Shown: one piece after another, positions 52,351 through 62,221 of the stretch
How positions within the stretch are numbered: the stretch's first letter is position 1
How the letters are laid out: each line of letters starts with the position of its first letter
Assembly: GCA_001939145.1 (NCBI GenBank)
Contig: LSRX01000009.1
Span: 1,260,340-1,324,339, forward strand
Direction of reading: 5' to 3'
DNA: 64,000 nt
From: Symbiodinium microadriaticum
Lineage: Eukaryota > Sar > Dinophyceae > Suessiales > Symbiodiniaceae
Position numbers and translations under genes: made by a program
The notes under the pieces: generated by a model
What the model was told of the DNA's origin: nothing
Seen by the model: only the letters and a program-made list of their open reading frames with translations
Database searches by the model: none

Positions 52351-52352
52351 TA

Positions 52353-52407
<55 letters not shown>

Positions 52408-52433
52408 AAGTAGTAGTAGAAGGAGTAGCCGTC

Positions 52434-52472
<39 letters not shown>

Positions 52473-52473
52473 A

Positions 52474-52554
<81 letters not shown>

Positions 52555-52589
52555 GTAGTAGTGGAAGAAATAGCAGTAGTAGTAGTAGC

Positions 52590-52653
<64 letters not shown>

Positions 52654-52654
52654 A
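52351..52654. repeat. (GTA)n microsatellite, 300 bp
   Basis: Long GTA run with a few GAA, GCA and GGT interruptions; gives false poly-Val/Ser/Tyr/Leu frames in all directions. Confidence 0.98.
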
Positions 52655-53033
52655 CAACATCAAATAGGTCGCGGTTGTAGCTGTTTTGGATGCCGCGTTG
52701 CATATATGGAGTTCATGAAACGCATGCCTGTGTTTCCTTTTGGCCGCAGACCCAGCTGCTTGCATGCAAGCAACATCTACCAGATCACCTGTTTGATATT
52801 TGAAGTTTAGGGTAATACTAGTTCAAGCATGTTTGCTTCTTTTGTGTTTTTTGCAGCCCAGCTTTCCTTGCCATGTATTTTTGAAATAGCGTCAAGACAG
52901 CTGCTCCTCCGTCCTTGGCAAATGCATGCCAAAGCAACTCAAGCCACAGCCCTTGTTTCACCACACTTCGTCCACACTCTATTTCATGTTAAGCTCGAGT
53001 GCTGGACTTGTTGAACACGCTTCATGTCCCGCC
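52655..53033. other. Upstream region of the Gly/Tyr-rich ORF
   Basis: Unique, repeat-poor. TTTGTGTTTTTTGCAG at 52840-52856 is a strong acceptor-like site, possibly for spliced-leader addition to the downstream gene. Confidence 0.4.
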
Positions 53034-53312
53034 ATGTACGGTGCCTACGGAGCCGGATATGGCCCGGGTTACGGCCAGGGCTACAGCCAAAGCTACAACC
53101 AGGTTGGCCCTCCAGGATATACCCAAGGTGGCAGCCAAGGCTACGGCCAGGGCCCAGGCTACAGCCAAGGCTGTGGTCCTGGCCAAGGATACAGCCAAGG
53201 CAGCAGCCAAGGCTACGGCCAGGGCTACAGCCAAGGCTACGGGCAAGCTGGGTATGCTGCTCCTGCGCCGGGCGCTCGGTGTTTTGCAGTCGACAAGAGA
53301 TGTGTCCCTTGA
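53034..53312 (+). CDS. Gly/Tyr/Gln-rich low-complexity protein (N-terminal exon)
   Basis: From [19 protein letters not shown] onward about 70 residues of GYGQ/GYSQ repeats, then GYAAPAPG and an unrelated tail to TGA. The composition resembles prion-like, phase-separating regions of RNA-binding proteins. The frame stays open upstream to 52926, so the ATG at 53034 is chosen by where the repeat begins. The tail may be intronic: a GC donor near 53271 would join to 53869, whose GYGGHAAC continues the theme. Confidence 0.6.
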   Translation: MYGAYGAGYGPGYGQGYSQSYNQVGPPGYTQGGSQGYGQGPGYSQGCGPGQGYSQGSSQGYGQGYSQGYGQAGYAAPAPGARCFAVDKRCVP

Positions 53313-53868
53313 AGTGTGGAAAAGCAGTCCTGAACCCTCAGCCCAAACCCGGAGCTCTGACAGGAAAATCCGCGCTGACGGCGACATGATGACATTACCG
53401 GATTTGTAGCTTAACGTACCATCCAGCTGCCCAGAGAATTTAGGTCCAATTGGCTTATCAACAGAAGCGGGGCAGGCGTAAATGGGAATTCCAGAAAACA
53501 GGGCCCTCAGGTTCCATCCTTCAATATTTGCATGCTTACTGTAACCTACCCCCCGAATTTCATGACACATGGTATAAACCCTAAACTAAACCCTAAACAC
53601 TGCAAGACCGACATAAGAATCTTGAGCCCCCTCCGATCTGAGCAGTTTAAGGTAGGGGTATGAGCTATTACGGATGTGCCCTCGTAGTTCCTGCGTAATT
53701 ATGCTACAAATCTACACCAAACCTCAGCGGAATTCCTGCGGCCCGCATGTTGACACAGGGCCCTGGGGAATTACTCATGTTTTTTTCCCTGAGGGCTCCT
53801 TATCATGCTTCTCTGCAATAAGCCCCAGAACCCTGGTCCAAGTCTTGTGGCCCCTTTGAGGTACCAAG

Positions 53869-53908
53869 CCGGCTACGGCGGCCATGCCGCATGCCCCAGA
53901 CATGCAGG
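53869..53908 (+). CDS. Exon, probably same Gly/Tyr-rich protein
   Basis: Acceptor GAGGTACCAAG, frame GYGGHAACPRHA, donor GTTTGGGG. Confidence 0.45.
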
Positions 53909-54843
53909 GTTTGGGGTTTGGGGTCTGAGGATGAGCTGTTGTGGAGTAGAGCTTTTGGTCTATGCCGGGTATGAAGGACGATGGAGGTTCGGCATCAGGC
54001 GGTTTAGGGCTTTTTTATTTTTGTGCTCAGGGCTTTGGGGCGTAGGCTCTACTGAGGCATGCTGGCCTAGGGGCCATAATCTGCAGACTAGGTAGGGCTA
54101 GGGTTTTGGGGTCATACGAATACTATAGCCATAGCCATCTAAGCACCCTAAGAGATCTTTTTATATATGCCGAAGATTCAGGTCCCTATATCAAGTTGGT
54201 GAAGGGTTTCGGGGCGGCAGGATTGGCTGACTTTGGGGGGTTTTGAGGCCGCCTAGCCGTTTTGAGGAGATCCGTTTCTGCGTGGAGCTGTAGGCATGCA
54301 GTGGAGTTTAGGTTTACGGTTTAGGGGTTTCAGTGTTCAGGTTTCGGGCCCGAGGCCCTGTGTTTCAGCCTACTCCGGGCTTTGTGTTCCGGAGTTTTTG
54401 TCGGAAGAGTCTTTGAGCTCCTGCACGCCCCGCATGGTTGGGGTTTATGTCCACGACAGATGGTGGAAAGGCCCAATAGAAGTCTGTGGTGATCCTGGTC
54501 AAGGGGGAGGAGCTGGAAGAGACTGCCTGCTACTGTTGAGGGTCGACCTTCTATTGTTCGGCCTAGGACCTAAACCTTCGCCAGAAAACGCCCCAATCCC
54601 TACTACCTACCGCTGCCGCTAATGTTCCATGGCAGTGATAAATACCACAGGGCAGTCGCAATCGTTGTCGCCATCGGTATTCTGAAGCAGTACTTCGCAG
54701 TAAACCTGAAACAGGAAACCCTAAACCCCTAAACCCTAAACCCTAAGCCCTAAGCCCTAAACCCAAAACCCTAAACCCCAAACCCCACCCCAACACTAAA
54801 AAAAAAAACAAACCCCAATTCTGCAACGGAGCCCATCACTCAG
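53909..54843. other. Intron-like and unassigned
   Basis: A 108-codon + frame at 54296-54622 includes VGVYVHDRWWKGPIEVCGDP and ends at TAA without telomeric repeat; possible exon. C-rich repeats 54716-54790. Confidence 0.35.
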
Positions 54844-54907
54844 GCGCGGCCGGCGATGCCTCCACGCCCACTGCCGGGAATGGATCCTGCCATGCGCCAA
54901 GCGACTG
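54844..54907 (+). CDS. Exon, proline-rich
   Basis: Acceptor CATCACTCAG, frame ARPAMPPRPLPGMDPAMRQA, donor GTTCAGG. Composition fits an RNA-binding or scaffold protein. Confidence 0.55.
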
Positions 54908-55049
54908 GTTCAGGGGCTCCCTGCTTCACCTTAAACCCTAAACCTTAAACCCCAAACCCTAAACCCTAAACTTTCCTACACCCTAAACCCCAAACTGTCC
55001 TACACCCCTAAAGCCTAAACTTGGGGTTTAATGTACTTTGAAACCCCAG

Positions 55050-55082
55050 GATCCTGGGAGCAGAGGATGTGGAAGATTTCCG
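55050..55082 (+). CDS. Short exon
   Basis: Acceptor GAAACCCCAG, frame ILGAEDVEDF, or in the phase carried from 54907, SWEQRMWKIS; donor GTTTTGGGG. Confidence 0.45.
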
Positions 55083-55355
55083 GTTTTGGGGGCGGTTAGG
55101 GATGTGTCCTTTAGGGCTGAGGGGTTTAGGGTTTTAGGGTTTAGGGTTTTAGGGTTTTAGGGCTGAGGGTTTTAGGGGTTTATAGGGCTTAGGGTTTAGG
55201 GGTTCAGGGTTTTGGTGTTTAGGGTTTAGTGGTGAAGGGTTTAGGGTTTAGGGGTTTGGGGCTGAGGATTTCGGGTTTCCGCGGTTTTTGCGGCGGAGAG
55301 AAAGGGCATATCACAGACCCATAGGTGCCTTTGGTAGTTTGGGTCCACATCACAG
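55083..55355. repeat. G-strand telomeric block
   Basis: TTTAGGG and TTTTAGGG variants 55110-55270 at the start of an intron. Confidence 0.75.
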
Positions 55356-55388
55356 TGTCGTCTGCCCTGTCAATGCGACGCCGGCCAT
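55356..55388 (+). CDS. Short candidate exon
   Basis: After CCACATCACAG, 33 nt, two possible frames (CRLPCQCDAGH or SSALSMRRRP), donor GTGACG. Confidence 0.35.
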
Positions 55389-55624
55389 GTGACGACAGAA
55401 ATCCCCAACCCTAAACGCTTCGCCCTATTCGATGTGCGATGCCGCTTGTCCCTTGACCCAAAAACCATCAACTCTAAAGCGAAATGGGATCCCTTGATCC
55501 GAACTGATAGAAACTGAGCCCCATCTTCAACCAGACATCCCAACAGCTGCCTAAGCTCTAAACCCTAAACCCCAAAACCCTAAAACCTCAACCCTAAACC
55601 CTAAACGCAAATAACACCCCCTTC

Positions 55625-55654
55625 NNNNNNNNNNNNNNNNNNNNNNNNNNNNNN
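55625..55654. other. Assembly gap (30 N)
   Basis: Run of N within an intron, followed by an A-rich tract. Confidence 1.
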
Positions 55655-55684
55655 AAAAAAAAGCCCGAAACCCGAACCCTCGAG

Positions 55685-55750
55685 GCCACCGGCATCGTCA
55701 GGACCTCGGAGTTTTCCGAGAGCCGAAAGATTTTTAAATCTGATCCCAAG
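55685..55750 (+). CDS. Exon, unknown protein
   Basis: After CCCTCGAG, 22 codons in phase 0-0 (ATGIVRTSEFSESRKIFKSD, PK), donor GTTTGGG and a G-strand telomeric block. Confidence 0.62.
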
Positions 55751-56160
55751 GTTTGGGTTTGAGGGTTTAGGGTTTGAGGGTTTGAGGGTTGAGGGTTTAG
55801 AGTTTGAGGGTTTAGGCTTTGAGGGTTTAGGGTTTAGGGTTTGAGGGTTGAGGGTTTAGGGATTAAGGGTTGAAAGTTGAGGGTTGAGGGTTTAGGGTTA
55901 GGTTTCCTCACTGATTATGGGATTTCATAACTACGGTTAGAAATAAGATTATCATAACTGTATCTACGGTTACTACTTACTGTACAACTACCCGAAGAAT
56001 GAAGGACTTATAATGTTGCTCCCCAGCTTACTAAGTCCCATGATCTTCCACTTAGAGCCTGCTCAGTCTAAAGCATGAAAAAGGGGTCGCACAGTTTCCC
56101 AGAAAGTGTAGGGCGGAGGCTTCGAAGTGCGTCAAAGCGGCGCTTGTAGTGACGAGGGTC
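55751..56160. other. G-rich telomeric block and unassigned
   Basis: GTTTGAGGG/GTTTAGGG alternate 55751-55900, then AT-richer unique sequence. Confidence 0.5.
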
Positions 56161-56765
56161 GGAACCCTAAACCCATAAACCCTTCAACCCTAAACCCTAA
56201 ACCCAGTCATATGCTTCTTGAACAAGGGAGACTAGATCAAGCCAGTCACGCCACGGCAACACGCCGATGCGCTGCCTTGATGTCAGAGATACTCGTAGGA
56301 TCTTATCGTATACCATGGTATGTGTTTGGAGCAGTCGAGGCACGTCGAAGTTGTACAAGCCCGAACAGTCTCCCTTGCGTGACCCGTCTACAAGCCCTTG
56401 CGACACAATACTTTCCCCTTGGGATGCTGATAAGATTTACCAACTCCGCTAAATCTAACACATTCTGAATTGTTTCATACTTGGTACTTTTAACCCGAAT
56501 TCTGCAGCCTCTCCGTATGCAAAAGCCCAAGGCATTTGAACGACCCGTATTTAGCTTATGACGCCCTTTTAAATTCATCCCGGCAAAACCCAATAGATCC
56601 TCTTAGATCTTACAAAACCCAAAGGAACCACACACGCTCCTAGATCGTGAGTTTCATCTGTTGATGCACATGGCAAGGTGTGGCCAGGAGGGCAGAGGCC
56701 ACCCGGACCCATCGTGAAGGTCCGGCTGTCACTCACGTCTACTGCTGGCCCCTTTGATCATGGCC
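56161..56765. other. Repeat-poor segment, open on both strands
   Basis: + frame 56127-56468 (113 codons) and minus frame 56303-56593 (96 codons) overlap. Neither recognised. Confidence 0.35.
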
Positions 56766-56769
56766 GTCA

Positions 56770-57010
56770 TAGTGGTGCTGCAGCAGTGGTAGGAGAAGGA
56801 GAAGTGGTAGTGGTCGTGGTAGTGGGAGCGGTAGTGGCAGTGTGGTAGTGGTCATGGTGGCTAGTGGTAGTGTTAGGGGGTGGCGGTGGCGGTTGCAATG
56901 GTCGTGTAGTGGTCGAGGTCGTTGCAGCGGGTAGCAGGGGGCTACTGGCAGTGGTAGTCGTGGTGGTCGTTGTCGTCGTCGTCGCAGTAGCAGTATCCTT
57001 AACAGTGGTG
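56770..57010. repeat. Degenerate GTG/GTA/GTC tract
   Basis: Impure trinucleotide repeat; source of the Thr-rich and Val-rich frames. Confidence 0.9.
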
Positions 57011-57078
57011 GGCATTCAGGCTGTGAAAATTAGAGGATATCTGGGTTTAGTTAAGTAGGCCCTAAACCCCACCCGAAG

Positions 57079-57177
57079 GCCTGCGGATTCATCTCCGATC
57101 ACCTCTCCATGCAGGCCGGTAACTTGGCCAAGGACATCACCGTGCCCACTTTGAAGCAGGCGGCCGAAACAAAGAAG
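57079..57177 (+). CDS. Exon, unknown protein
   Basis: After ACCCGAAG, 33 codons in phase 0-0 (ACGFISDHLSMQAGNLAKDI, TVPTLKQAAETKK), donor GTCAAA. First clear exon of a + strand series running to 63694. Confidence 0.68.
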
Positions 57178-57706
57178 GTCAAATTGTCGGGTTTAGGGTT
57201 TAGGGCTAGGGTTCGCATGTGGGTTGACATGGAGGTCCGAATACTTCTGTTGCGGTGGCTGAGGCTATTATAACAGTGCTGTGGTTGTTGCCCAGGGTTG
57301 GGGTGTCAGTGCTTGGAATGTGAGGACGCTGATAGGTCGTTTCTTCCCTCAGCTGTACCAATCACGTGTCATGAACTGCATACAGAGGCCAAACCCACAG
57401 TCTTAAATCTCAAGTCACTCAAGTGCCTACATCTTCATCCGAGCACAGCGTGATCGAGAGACCTGGATACTTCGTCACGGTGTCCTCTTAATCAGTGCCC
57501 GGTCATACGTATGCTATCTCCTTATACTGCAGTCTTTTAAATGTTCGGCCAGTAGTATCCGCATTTGTCCCTTTCAAGTTAACTTACACTGCGACCCAAA
57601 CCCTGAACCCTTCTAGTGAGCGACCGTTGGTGTGGCACGTGCAGCAAGCCGTATAGCAACCCTTATAGCAGACCTTACAGGAACCCTTATGTCCCCAATT
57701 CTGCAG
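57178..57706. other. Intron-like, unassigned
   Basis: Short G-strand block 57190-57205. Near 57645-57690 a local repeat ACCCTTATAGCAGACCTTA/AACCCTTAT. Confidence 0.4.
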
Positions 57707-57801
57707 TCCCAACTTCTCAATTGAAGTGGTGCCGCGTGCAGGCACTGACGAAGTGGGGAGTTGATGGCATCAAGGAGGTTCGACGTATCACAGCTTTAAA
57801 G
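57707..57801 (+). CDS. Exon, unknown protein
   Basis: Acceptor AATTCTGCAG, frame PTSQLKWCRVQALTKWGVDG then IKEVRRITALK, donor GTCTGC. Strong composition; family not recognised. Confidence 0.65.
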
Positions 57802-58300
57802 GTCTGCATAGCACTAGTAGATTGCTTGTAATAGCACCTTGTTGATCGTTTGGGCTAGTCCAACCATATCGCCCCGAACCACATTCCAATCATTAAAAGG
57901 ACCCTGCACTAGGATGTAGCGGTTACGGCTGTTGCTGAAGCTAAGGGTCAGGCTGTGGGTACACGGCTTAAGGCTGTATGGTTCGATGCTTGGTGGAGTG
58001 CCCGGACTTGGTTTAGGGCTTAGGGTTTCGGGTTTAATTGCAGAACCCTTAAAATACCGGGGTTTAGGGTTTAGGGTTCAGGATTTTGGGTTTAGGGTTT
58101 AGAACCGGATACAGGGCTTCTTCGCCATAATTGGTGAGGGTTATGTGGACTTTTCTTGTCGGGGAGATTCGCCAAGACGGAGCCTAAGTAGGTCATGTAA
58201 TATATGGGGGTCTATATAACTACTAATCGCATTCAACCTCTTCTGGTTGAGAAGCCCCGGCCATGTGGCGTGGGCGACAGCTAGTACCATAGTCCAACGC
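57802..58300. other. Intron-like, unassigned
   Basis: Partial family C arm near 57866 (CGAACCACATTCCAATCAT) and G-strand repeats 58010-58105. Confidence 0.4.
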
Positions 58301-58387
58301 CTGAACCCTCCATCTTTCTTGCACCCGAAACCCTAAACCCTGAACCCTAAACCCTAAATCCTGAACCCTCCATCTTTCTTGCACCCG
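58301..58387. repeat. 60-bp period direct repeat around a telomeric block
   Basis: A 27-bp string starting CTGAACCCTCCATCTTTCTT occurs at 58301 and again at 58361, separated by C-rich telomeric units. Confidence 0.85.
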
Positions 58388-58697
58388 TCTTACTTTGACG
58401 GTACCAACCAATCACCCGAAAGCTTAAACCCACAGATACCTAAACACCCCACCTCCTCAACCTTGCATCATGACACGGGGCCCTTATCCAATGTCGAGTC
58501 TGCAGCAGTACGTAAGGAGTAAGATCAGTAGCGCATTCTACCCTAAACCCTAAAGGCCCTAAACCCTAAACCCCAAGCCCTAATGAATCCGCAAGCCGCA
58601 AGTCGGAGAAACCCCAGCCCTACACTCTTTATTAATCCCTAAACCCTAAACCCTAAACCCTAATCCCTCAGCGCTGCCCTTCGCATCCTCTGGGCAG

Positions 58698-58763
58698 GTC
58701 CTCCTAACCGAAAGCCGATTTGGTCAAGTGGCCCTCTTCCTCTTTAAGGAGGCCCGGGGGGGG
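58698..58763 (+). CDS. Exon, unknown protein
   Basis: Acceptor CCTCTGGGCAG, 22 codons in phase 0-0 (VLLTESRFGQVALFLFKEAR, GG), donor GTTTAGGG. Confidence 0.68.
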
Positions 58764-59130
58764 GTTTAGGGTTTAGGGTTTAGGGTTGGGGGGGGGGGGG
58801 CGGGGGCTGAAGAAATGAGTTTCTACTACAGCTTGGGGTGATGGCCTATATGAGCATCATGGGTGAGTGTGTGTTCGGGGTTTCTTTGTGGGGATGTTTT
58901 CTGACCGCATCTTACCCCTGAAAATCCAGCAGCTGTGACCACCGTCCGGCCAGAATGAACCTGAAGATTGGAGCGGGGAACCGCGATCGTGTTCGTCATA
59001 GCCATCGCGCTAGCACAGAATATGATGGGAGTGGTCCTGACATTCAGAATGTACTGGTGCGTGCTAGGCGACCGAGCTTGGGGTTTACCCATCATCATCG
59101 ACATAGATGTTGCATCCCCGGCGGTTCCTA
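58764..59130. other. Telomeric block and overlapping open frames
   Basis: G-strand repeats 58764-58790. + frame with MNLKIGAGNRDRVRHSHRAS near 58954 and a minus 142-codon frame (58826-59254) compete; no domain. Confidence 0.35.
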
Positions 59131-59215
59131 GGGTAGTTCTCGATATTAAATTAGCACTATGGTAGGGCAGCCTTATAAAATGGGCCCCAAAAAGGGCCCT
59201 GTAGTTTAAGACATG
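59131..59215. mobile_element. MITE family A, degenerate
   Basis: GGGTAGTTCTCGATATTAAA at the left; right end TAGTTTAAGAC is eroded. Confidence 0.5.
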
Positions 59216-59256
59216 TTCCTTTGAATGACGGCAAGGGTTGTGACCCCCCCTCACAG

Positions 59257-59316
59257 GTTGAGAAGGCTCAGCTCATGATGATGGCCGGGGGCCGAAGATT
59301 CGCATGTCTTCTTAAA
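59257..59316 (+). CDS. Exon, unknown protein
   Basis: Acceptor CCCCTCACAG, 20 codons in phase 0-0 (VEKAQLMMMAGGRRFACLLK). The donor GTAGGAGCC is the start of a family C-like terminal repeat. Confidence 0.65.
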
Positions 59317-59366
59317 GTAGGAGCCTGAGGAATTAGAAATACTGTTTTGGGGTATATTCTACGAGG
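59312..59366. mobile_element. Family C-like left arm at a splice donor
   Basis: TTAAAGTAGGAGCCTGAGGA then ATTAGAAATACTGTTTTGGGG follow the family C left-arm pattern; no right arm seen. Confidence 0.5.
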
Positions 59367-59546
59367 TTGTTTGAGAAACCTTAGGCAGCAATGATGGGAG
59401 TTTAGGGCTTAGGGTTTGCGAAACCTTAGTCAGCAACGATTGGGCTAAGATAGCTTGAGGGTTTACGGGTTTAGGGTTTAGGGACTTAGGGTTTATTGTT
59501 TGAGAAATATTGGGGACCCCGAGGAATAGCATAGCTGTTTGTTCAG

Positions 59547-59603
59547 GCCAGGCCGCACGGAACGATACAAGGCTTTGGTCTATGTGCAGCACGACACAGG
59601 ATG
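59547..59603 (+). CDS. Exon, frame uncertain
   Basis: Acceptor GTTTGTTCAG, 57 nt, donor GTGAGG. Phase 0-0 reads ARPHGTIQGFGLCAARHRM; an offset frame reads PGRTERYKALVYVQHDTG. Confidence 0.5.
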
Positions 59604-59904
59604 GTGAGGATGCAGAGACGAGCAACAGCAGCAATAGCTACTGCAATACCAATAAGAGTGGGGTCGTCGTCGCCATCGTCGTAGTGGTAGTGGTTTAGGG
59701 TTTAGGGCTTGGGTTTAGGGCTCCTTCAAACAGTCCTTTAAGGGCTCCTTTAAGGGCTCCTTCTATAAGGGTTGCTATATCAAGGGTTCCTTTAAAAGGT
59801 TCTTGTCCCTAAACCCCAAACCCTAAGCCCTAAACCCTAAGCCCTAAACCCTAAACCCCTTTAAAGGAACCCCTTTAAAAGGGCATCTCCTGGCTGAGGC
59901 CCAG

Positions 59905-59981
59905 GGCGTTGAGGTATCCGGCCGACCCCTGATGCTCGAGTTCCTCCCGGCCTCGGCCTCAAGAAAAAACGAGACTACTTT
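59905..59981 (+). CDS. Exon, unknown protein
   Basis: Acceptor GCTGAGGCCCAG, frame GVEVSGRPLMLEFLPASASR KNETT, donor GTAGGG merging into G-strand telomeric repeats. Confidence 0.65.
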
Positions 59982-60486
59982 GTAGGGTTTAGGGTTTAGG
60001 GTTTAGGGTTGTAGGGTTTAGGGTTGTAGGGTTGTACGGTTGTAGGGTTGTAGGGTTTAGGGTTTCGTGCAAAGTCTAGGGTTTAGTTTAGAGTCTAGGG
60101 TCTAGTTTAGAGTTTAGGGTTTAGTTTAGAGTTCAGGGTTTAGTTTAGAGTTCAGGGTTTTGTTTAGAGTTCAAGGTTTTGTCTTGAATTTATGGTTTGA
60201 GTTTTGAGTGTAGTTTTTTAGTTTGGGGTGTAGGGTTTAGGATTTACTTTCGGGCTTTGGGTTTACTTTACGGTAGGGTTCGGGGTTGTGCGTCATTTCA
60301 GCAGTCAGAACTGGGGTTTAGGGTGCAGCTGAAGGGTTGCCTTGGGAATTCGGTGCTTGGGTTTAGGGTTTAGGTTGGATACTGCCCCCCCCTAAACCCT
60401 AAACCCTAAACCCTAAACCCCTAAACCCCTAACCCCTAAGCAACAGTGTAGAAAGCCCTAAGCTGACTTGGCGCTCGGCCTCCCAG
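59982..60486. repeat. Long G-strand variant array, then K-type end and C-rich block
   Basis: TTGTAGGG, TCTAGGG and GTTTAGAG variants 59982-60260. At 60374-60388 GGATACTGCCCCCC matches the end of family K and runs straight into C-rich telomeric units. Confidence 0.7.
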
Positions 60487-60543
60487 GCACCGAGCAACGC
60501 CAAAGCCGCTGAGAAGAAGCCCGCGAAGGAGGTGCCGAAGTGG
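60487..60543 (+). CDS. Exon, Lys/Ala-rich
   Basis: Acceptor CGGCCTCCCAG, 19 codons in phase 0-0 (APSNAKAAEKKPAKEVPKW), donor GTTTAGGG. Lys/Ala/Pro composition suggests a linker or nucleic-acid-associated region. Confidence 0.68.
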
Positions 60544-60832
60544 GTTTAGGGTTTAGGGTTTAGGGTTTAGGGGTCAAGGGTGGAAGGCTTCGGTCTCTAA
60601 GGTACATTAGAGTATGGGGTCTAGGGCTTAGTTTTGAGATTTTGGGTTTGGGATTTAGGGTTACGGCTTAGGGCTTCCACTGAATCGTGAATTAGACCTT
60701 AACCCCTCTACTCAAGGCCCTTTAATAGCTTAAACTCATGTAGATCCATTGCGCGGAACTCAGAACTCTGAACCCTAAGCCCTGTAAGTCTTGTAAATTC
60801 ACAGCCTCGCAACCCAAGCCCCGAACTCGCAG

Positions 60833-60861
60833 ACCCTGGCAGCAAACTTTTGCGGCACAAG
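60833..60861 (+). CDS. Short exon
   Basis: Acceptor CCGAACTCGCAG, frame TLAANFCGT, donor GTTTGGGG. Confidence 0.45.
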
Positions 60862-61134
60862 GTTTGGGGTTTAGGGGTTCAGGGGTTTGGGGTTCAGGGG
60901 CCTGGAGTCCGAATCGCAGCTTCAAAAAATTCAGCATCGAGCCTCCCTGCCCTAAACCCTAAACCCTAAACCCCTAAACCCTAAACCCAAAACCCTAAAA
61001 TCCTGAACCCTAAACCCTAAAACCCTAAAAATCCTCAAATCCTAAACCCTAAACCCTAAACCCTAAACCCATTAGGAATCTCCCGAATGGGAGTTTTGGA
61101 AAGCAGAGACCAGGAGTTTCGGATCCCAAGGGGT

Positions 61135-61300
61135 GTAGGGGTTTAGGGTTTTGGGGGTTTAGGGGTGTAGGGGTTTAGGGGTTTAGGGGTTTAGGGGTTT
61201 AGGGTTTAGGGGTGTAGGGGTTTAGGGTTTAGGGTTTAGGGGTTTCGGGGTTTAGGGTTTAGGGGTTTAGGGTTTAGGGTCTAGGGGTTAGGGTTTAGGG
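61135..61300. repeat. G-strand telomeric block
   Basis: About 22 units, mostly TTTAGGGG, immediately upstream of the ORF at 61303. Confidence 0.9.
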
Positions 61301-61302
61301 GC

Positions 61303-61608
61303 ATGAGAAAGAGACCGGGAGGGGTTGAGTCCGACATCGCAGATGCAGCTTCAGATGCGGCCCATCACCTGAGCAACTCAGCCTCAGCTTTTTCAGCTCC
61401 CGTTTTTGAGTTGCTTGTTCATCGGGTTGGCAAGGTAGACGGTTTTGAAAATACAGCTTGGGGTTTGTTTGGGTTGCATGCTGTTTATTTTTTCACTCCT
61501 GCTGCACGTTTCTCAGTACAAATGCTGCTTCCACGAACTTTAGGCTCTGCTTGCGCGCCTGTGAGAACTCTTCGAAGCCTTAGGCCCCAACGCCAGCCAC
61601 CTCACTAA
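61303..61608 (+). CDS. 101-residue ORF, unknown protein
   Basis: MRKRPGGVESDIADAASDAA then a mixed region (VFELLVHRVGKVDGFENTAW). Stop TAA comes from a C-rich telomeric block. Alternatively an internal exon with unrecognised borders. Confidence 0.4.
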   Translation: MRKRPGGVESDIADAASDAAHHLSNSASAFSAPVFELLVHRVGKVDGFENTAWGLFGLHAVYFFTPAARFSVQMLLPRTLGSACAPVRTLRSLRPQRQPPH

Positions 61609-62046
61609 ACCCTAAACCCTAAACCCTAAACCCTAAACCTCAACCCTATAATCCCAAGCCCTAAAACCCTGAACCCCAAGCCATAAGAACCTGGAGCAAC
61701 CCTTCGGAGTTCTGGGAGGAGGCAACCTGAGAGCCCCAGCGCCCTGAACCCAGGAAGCTCTTGACCCTGAGCCATAAAAATGGTTTAGGGCTGAGAATTC
61801 AGTCCCTGGGAAATGGGTTAGGGGTTTAGGGTTAGGGTTTAGGGGTTTAGGGGTTTAGGGGTTTAGGGGTTTAGGGTTTAGGGTTTCGGATTTAGGGGTT
61901 TAGGGTTTAGGTTTTAGGGTTTAGGGCTTAGGGTTTAGGATTTAGGATTTAGGGGTTTAGGGTTAAAGGTTTGGGGGCCTTAATAATTAGACTAGGGTGT
62001 TGCGGGCCCCTTTAAAGGGTTCCTTAAAGGGCTCTAGTTTAGGGTT
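61609..62046. other. Telomeric blocks with possible short exon
   Basis: After CATAAG at 61686, frame NLEQPFGVLGGGNLRAPAP reaches TGA. A second family C-like arm lies at 61974-61998. Confidence 0.4.
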
Positions 62047-62136
62047 TAGGGGCCTTAACGATTAGAATAGGGTTTTGGGGTACATTTCTAGCAAAAATAT
62101 ACTAATAAGGGTATTGGTAATCATTTAGGCCCCTAT
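62047..62136. mobile_element. MITE family C
   Basis: Ends TTAGGGGCCTTAACGATTAG and GTAATCATTTAGGCCCCTA. Its left end fuses with TTTAGGG repeats: GGGTTTAGGGGCC serves both. Confidence 0.75.
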
Positions 62137-62175
62137 CTCCTCCCCTAGTGGATCCCTTTTAGCCCCAGCATGCAG

Positions 62176-62221
62176 GCTAAGATCGTCACAGAGATCATGA
62201 AGGCATCCGGCTTGCTGTGCG
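62176..62221 (+). CDS. Exon, unknown protein
   Basis: Acceptor CAGCATGCAG, frame AKIVTEIMKASGLLC, donor GTTTAGGG. Follows the family C element by 40 bp. Confidence 0.62.

Noticed and set aside
52191-52765. Long frames of poly-Thr, poly-Tyr, poly-Leu and poly-Val
   Set aside because: Produced entirely by the (GTA)n microsatellite at 52351-52654.
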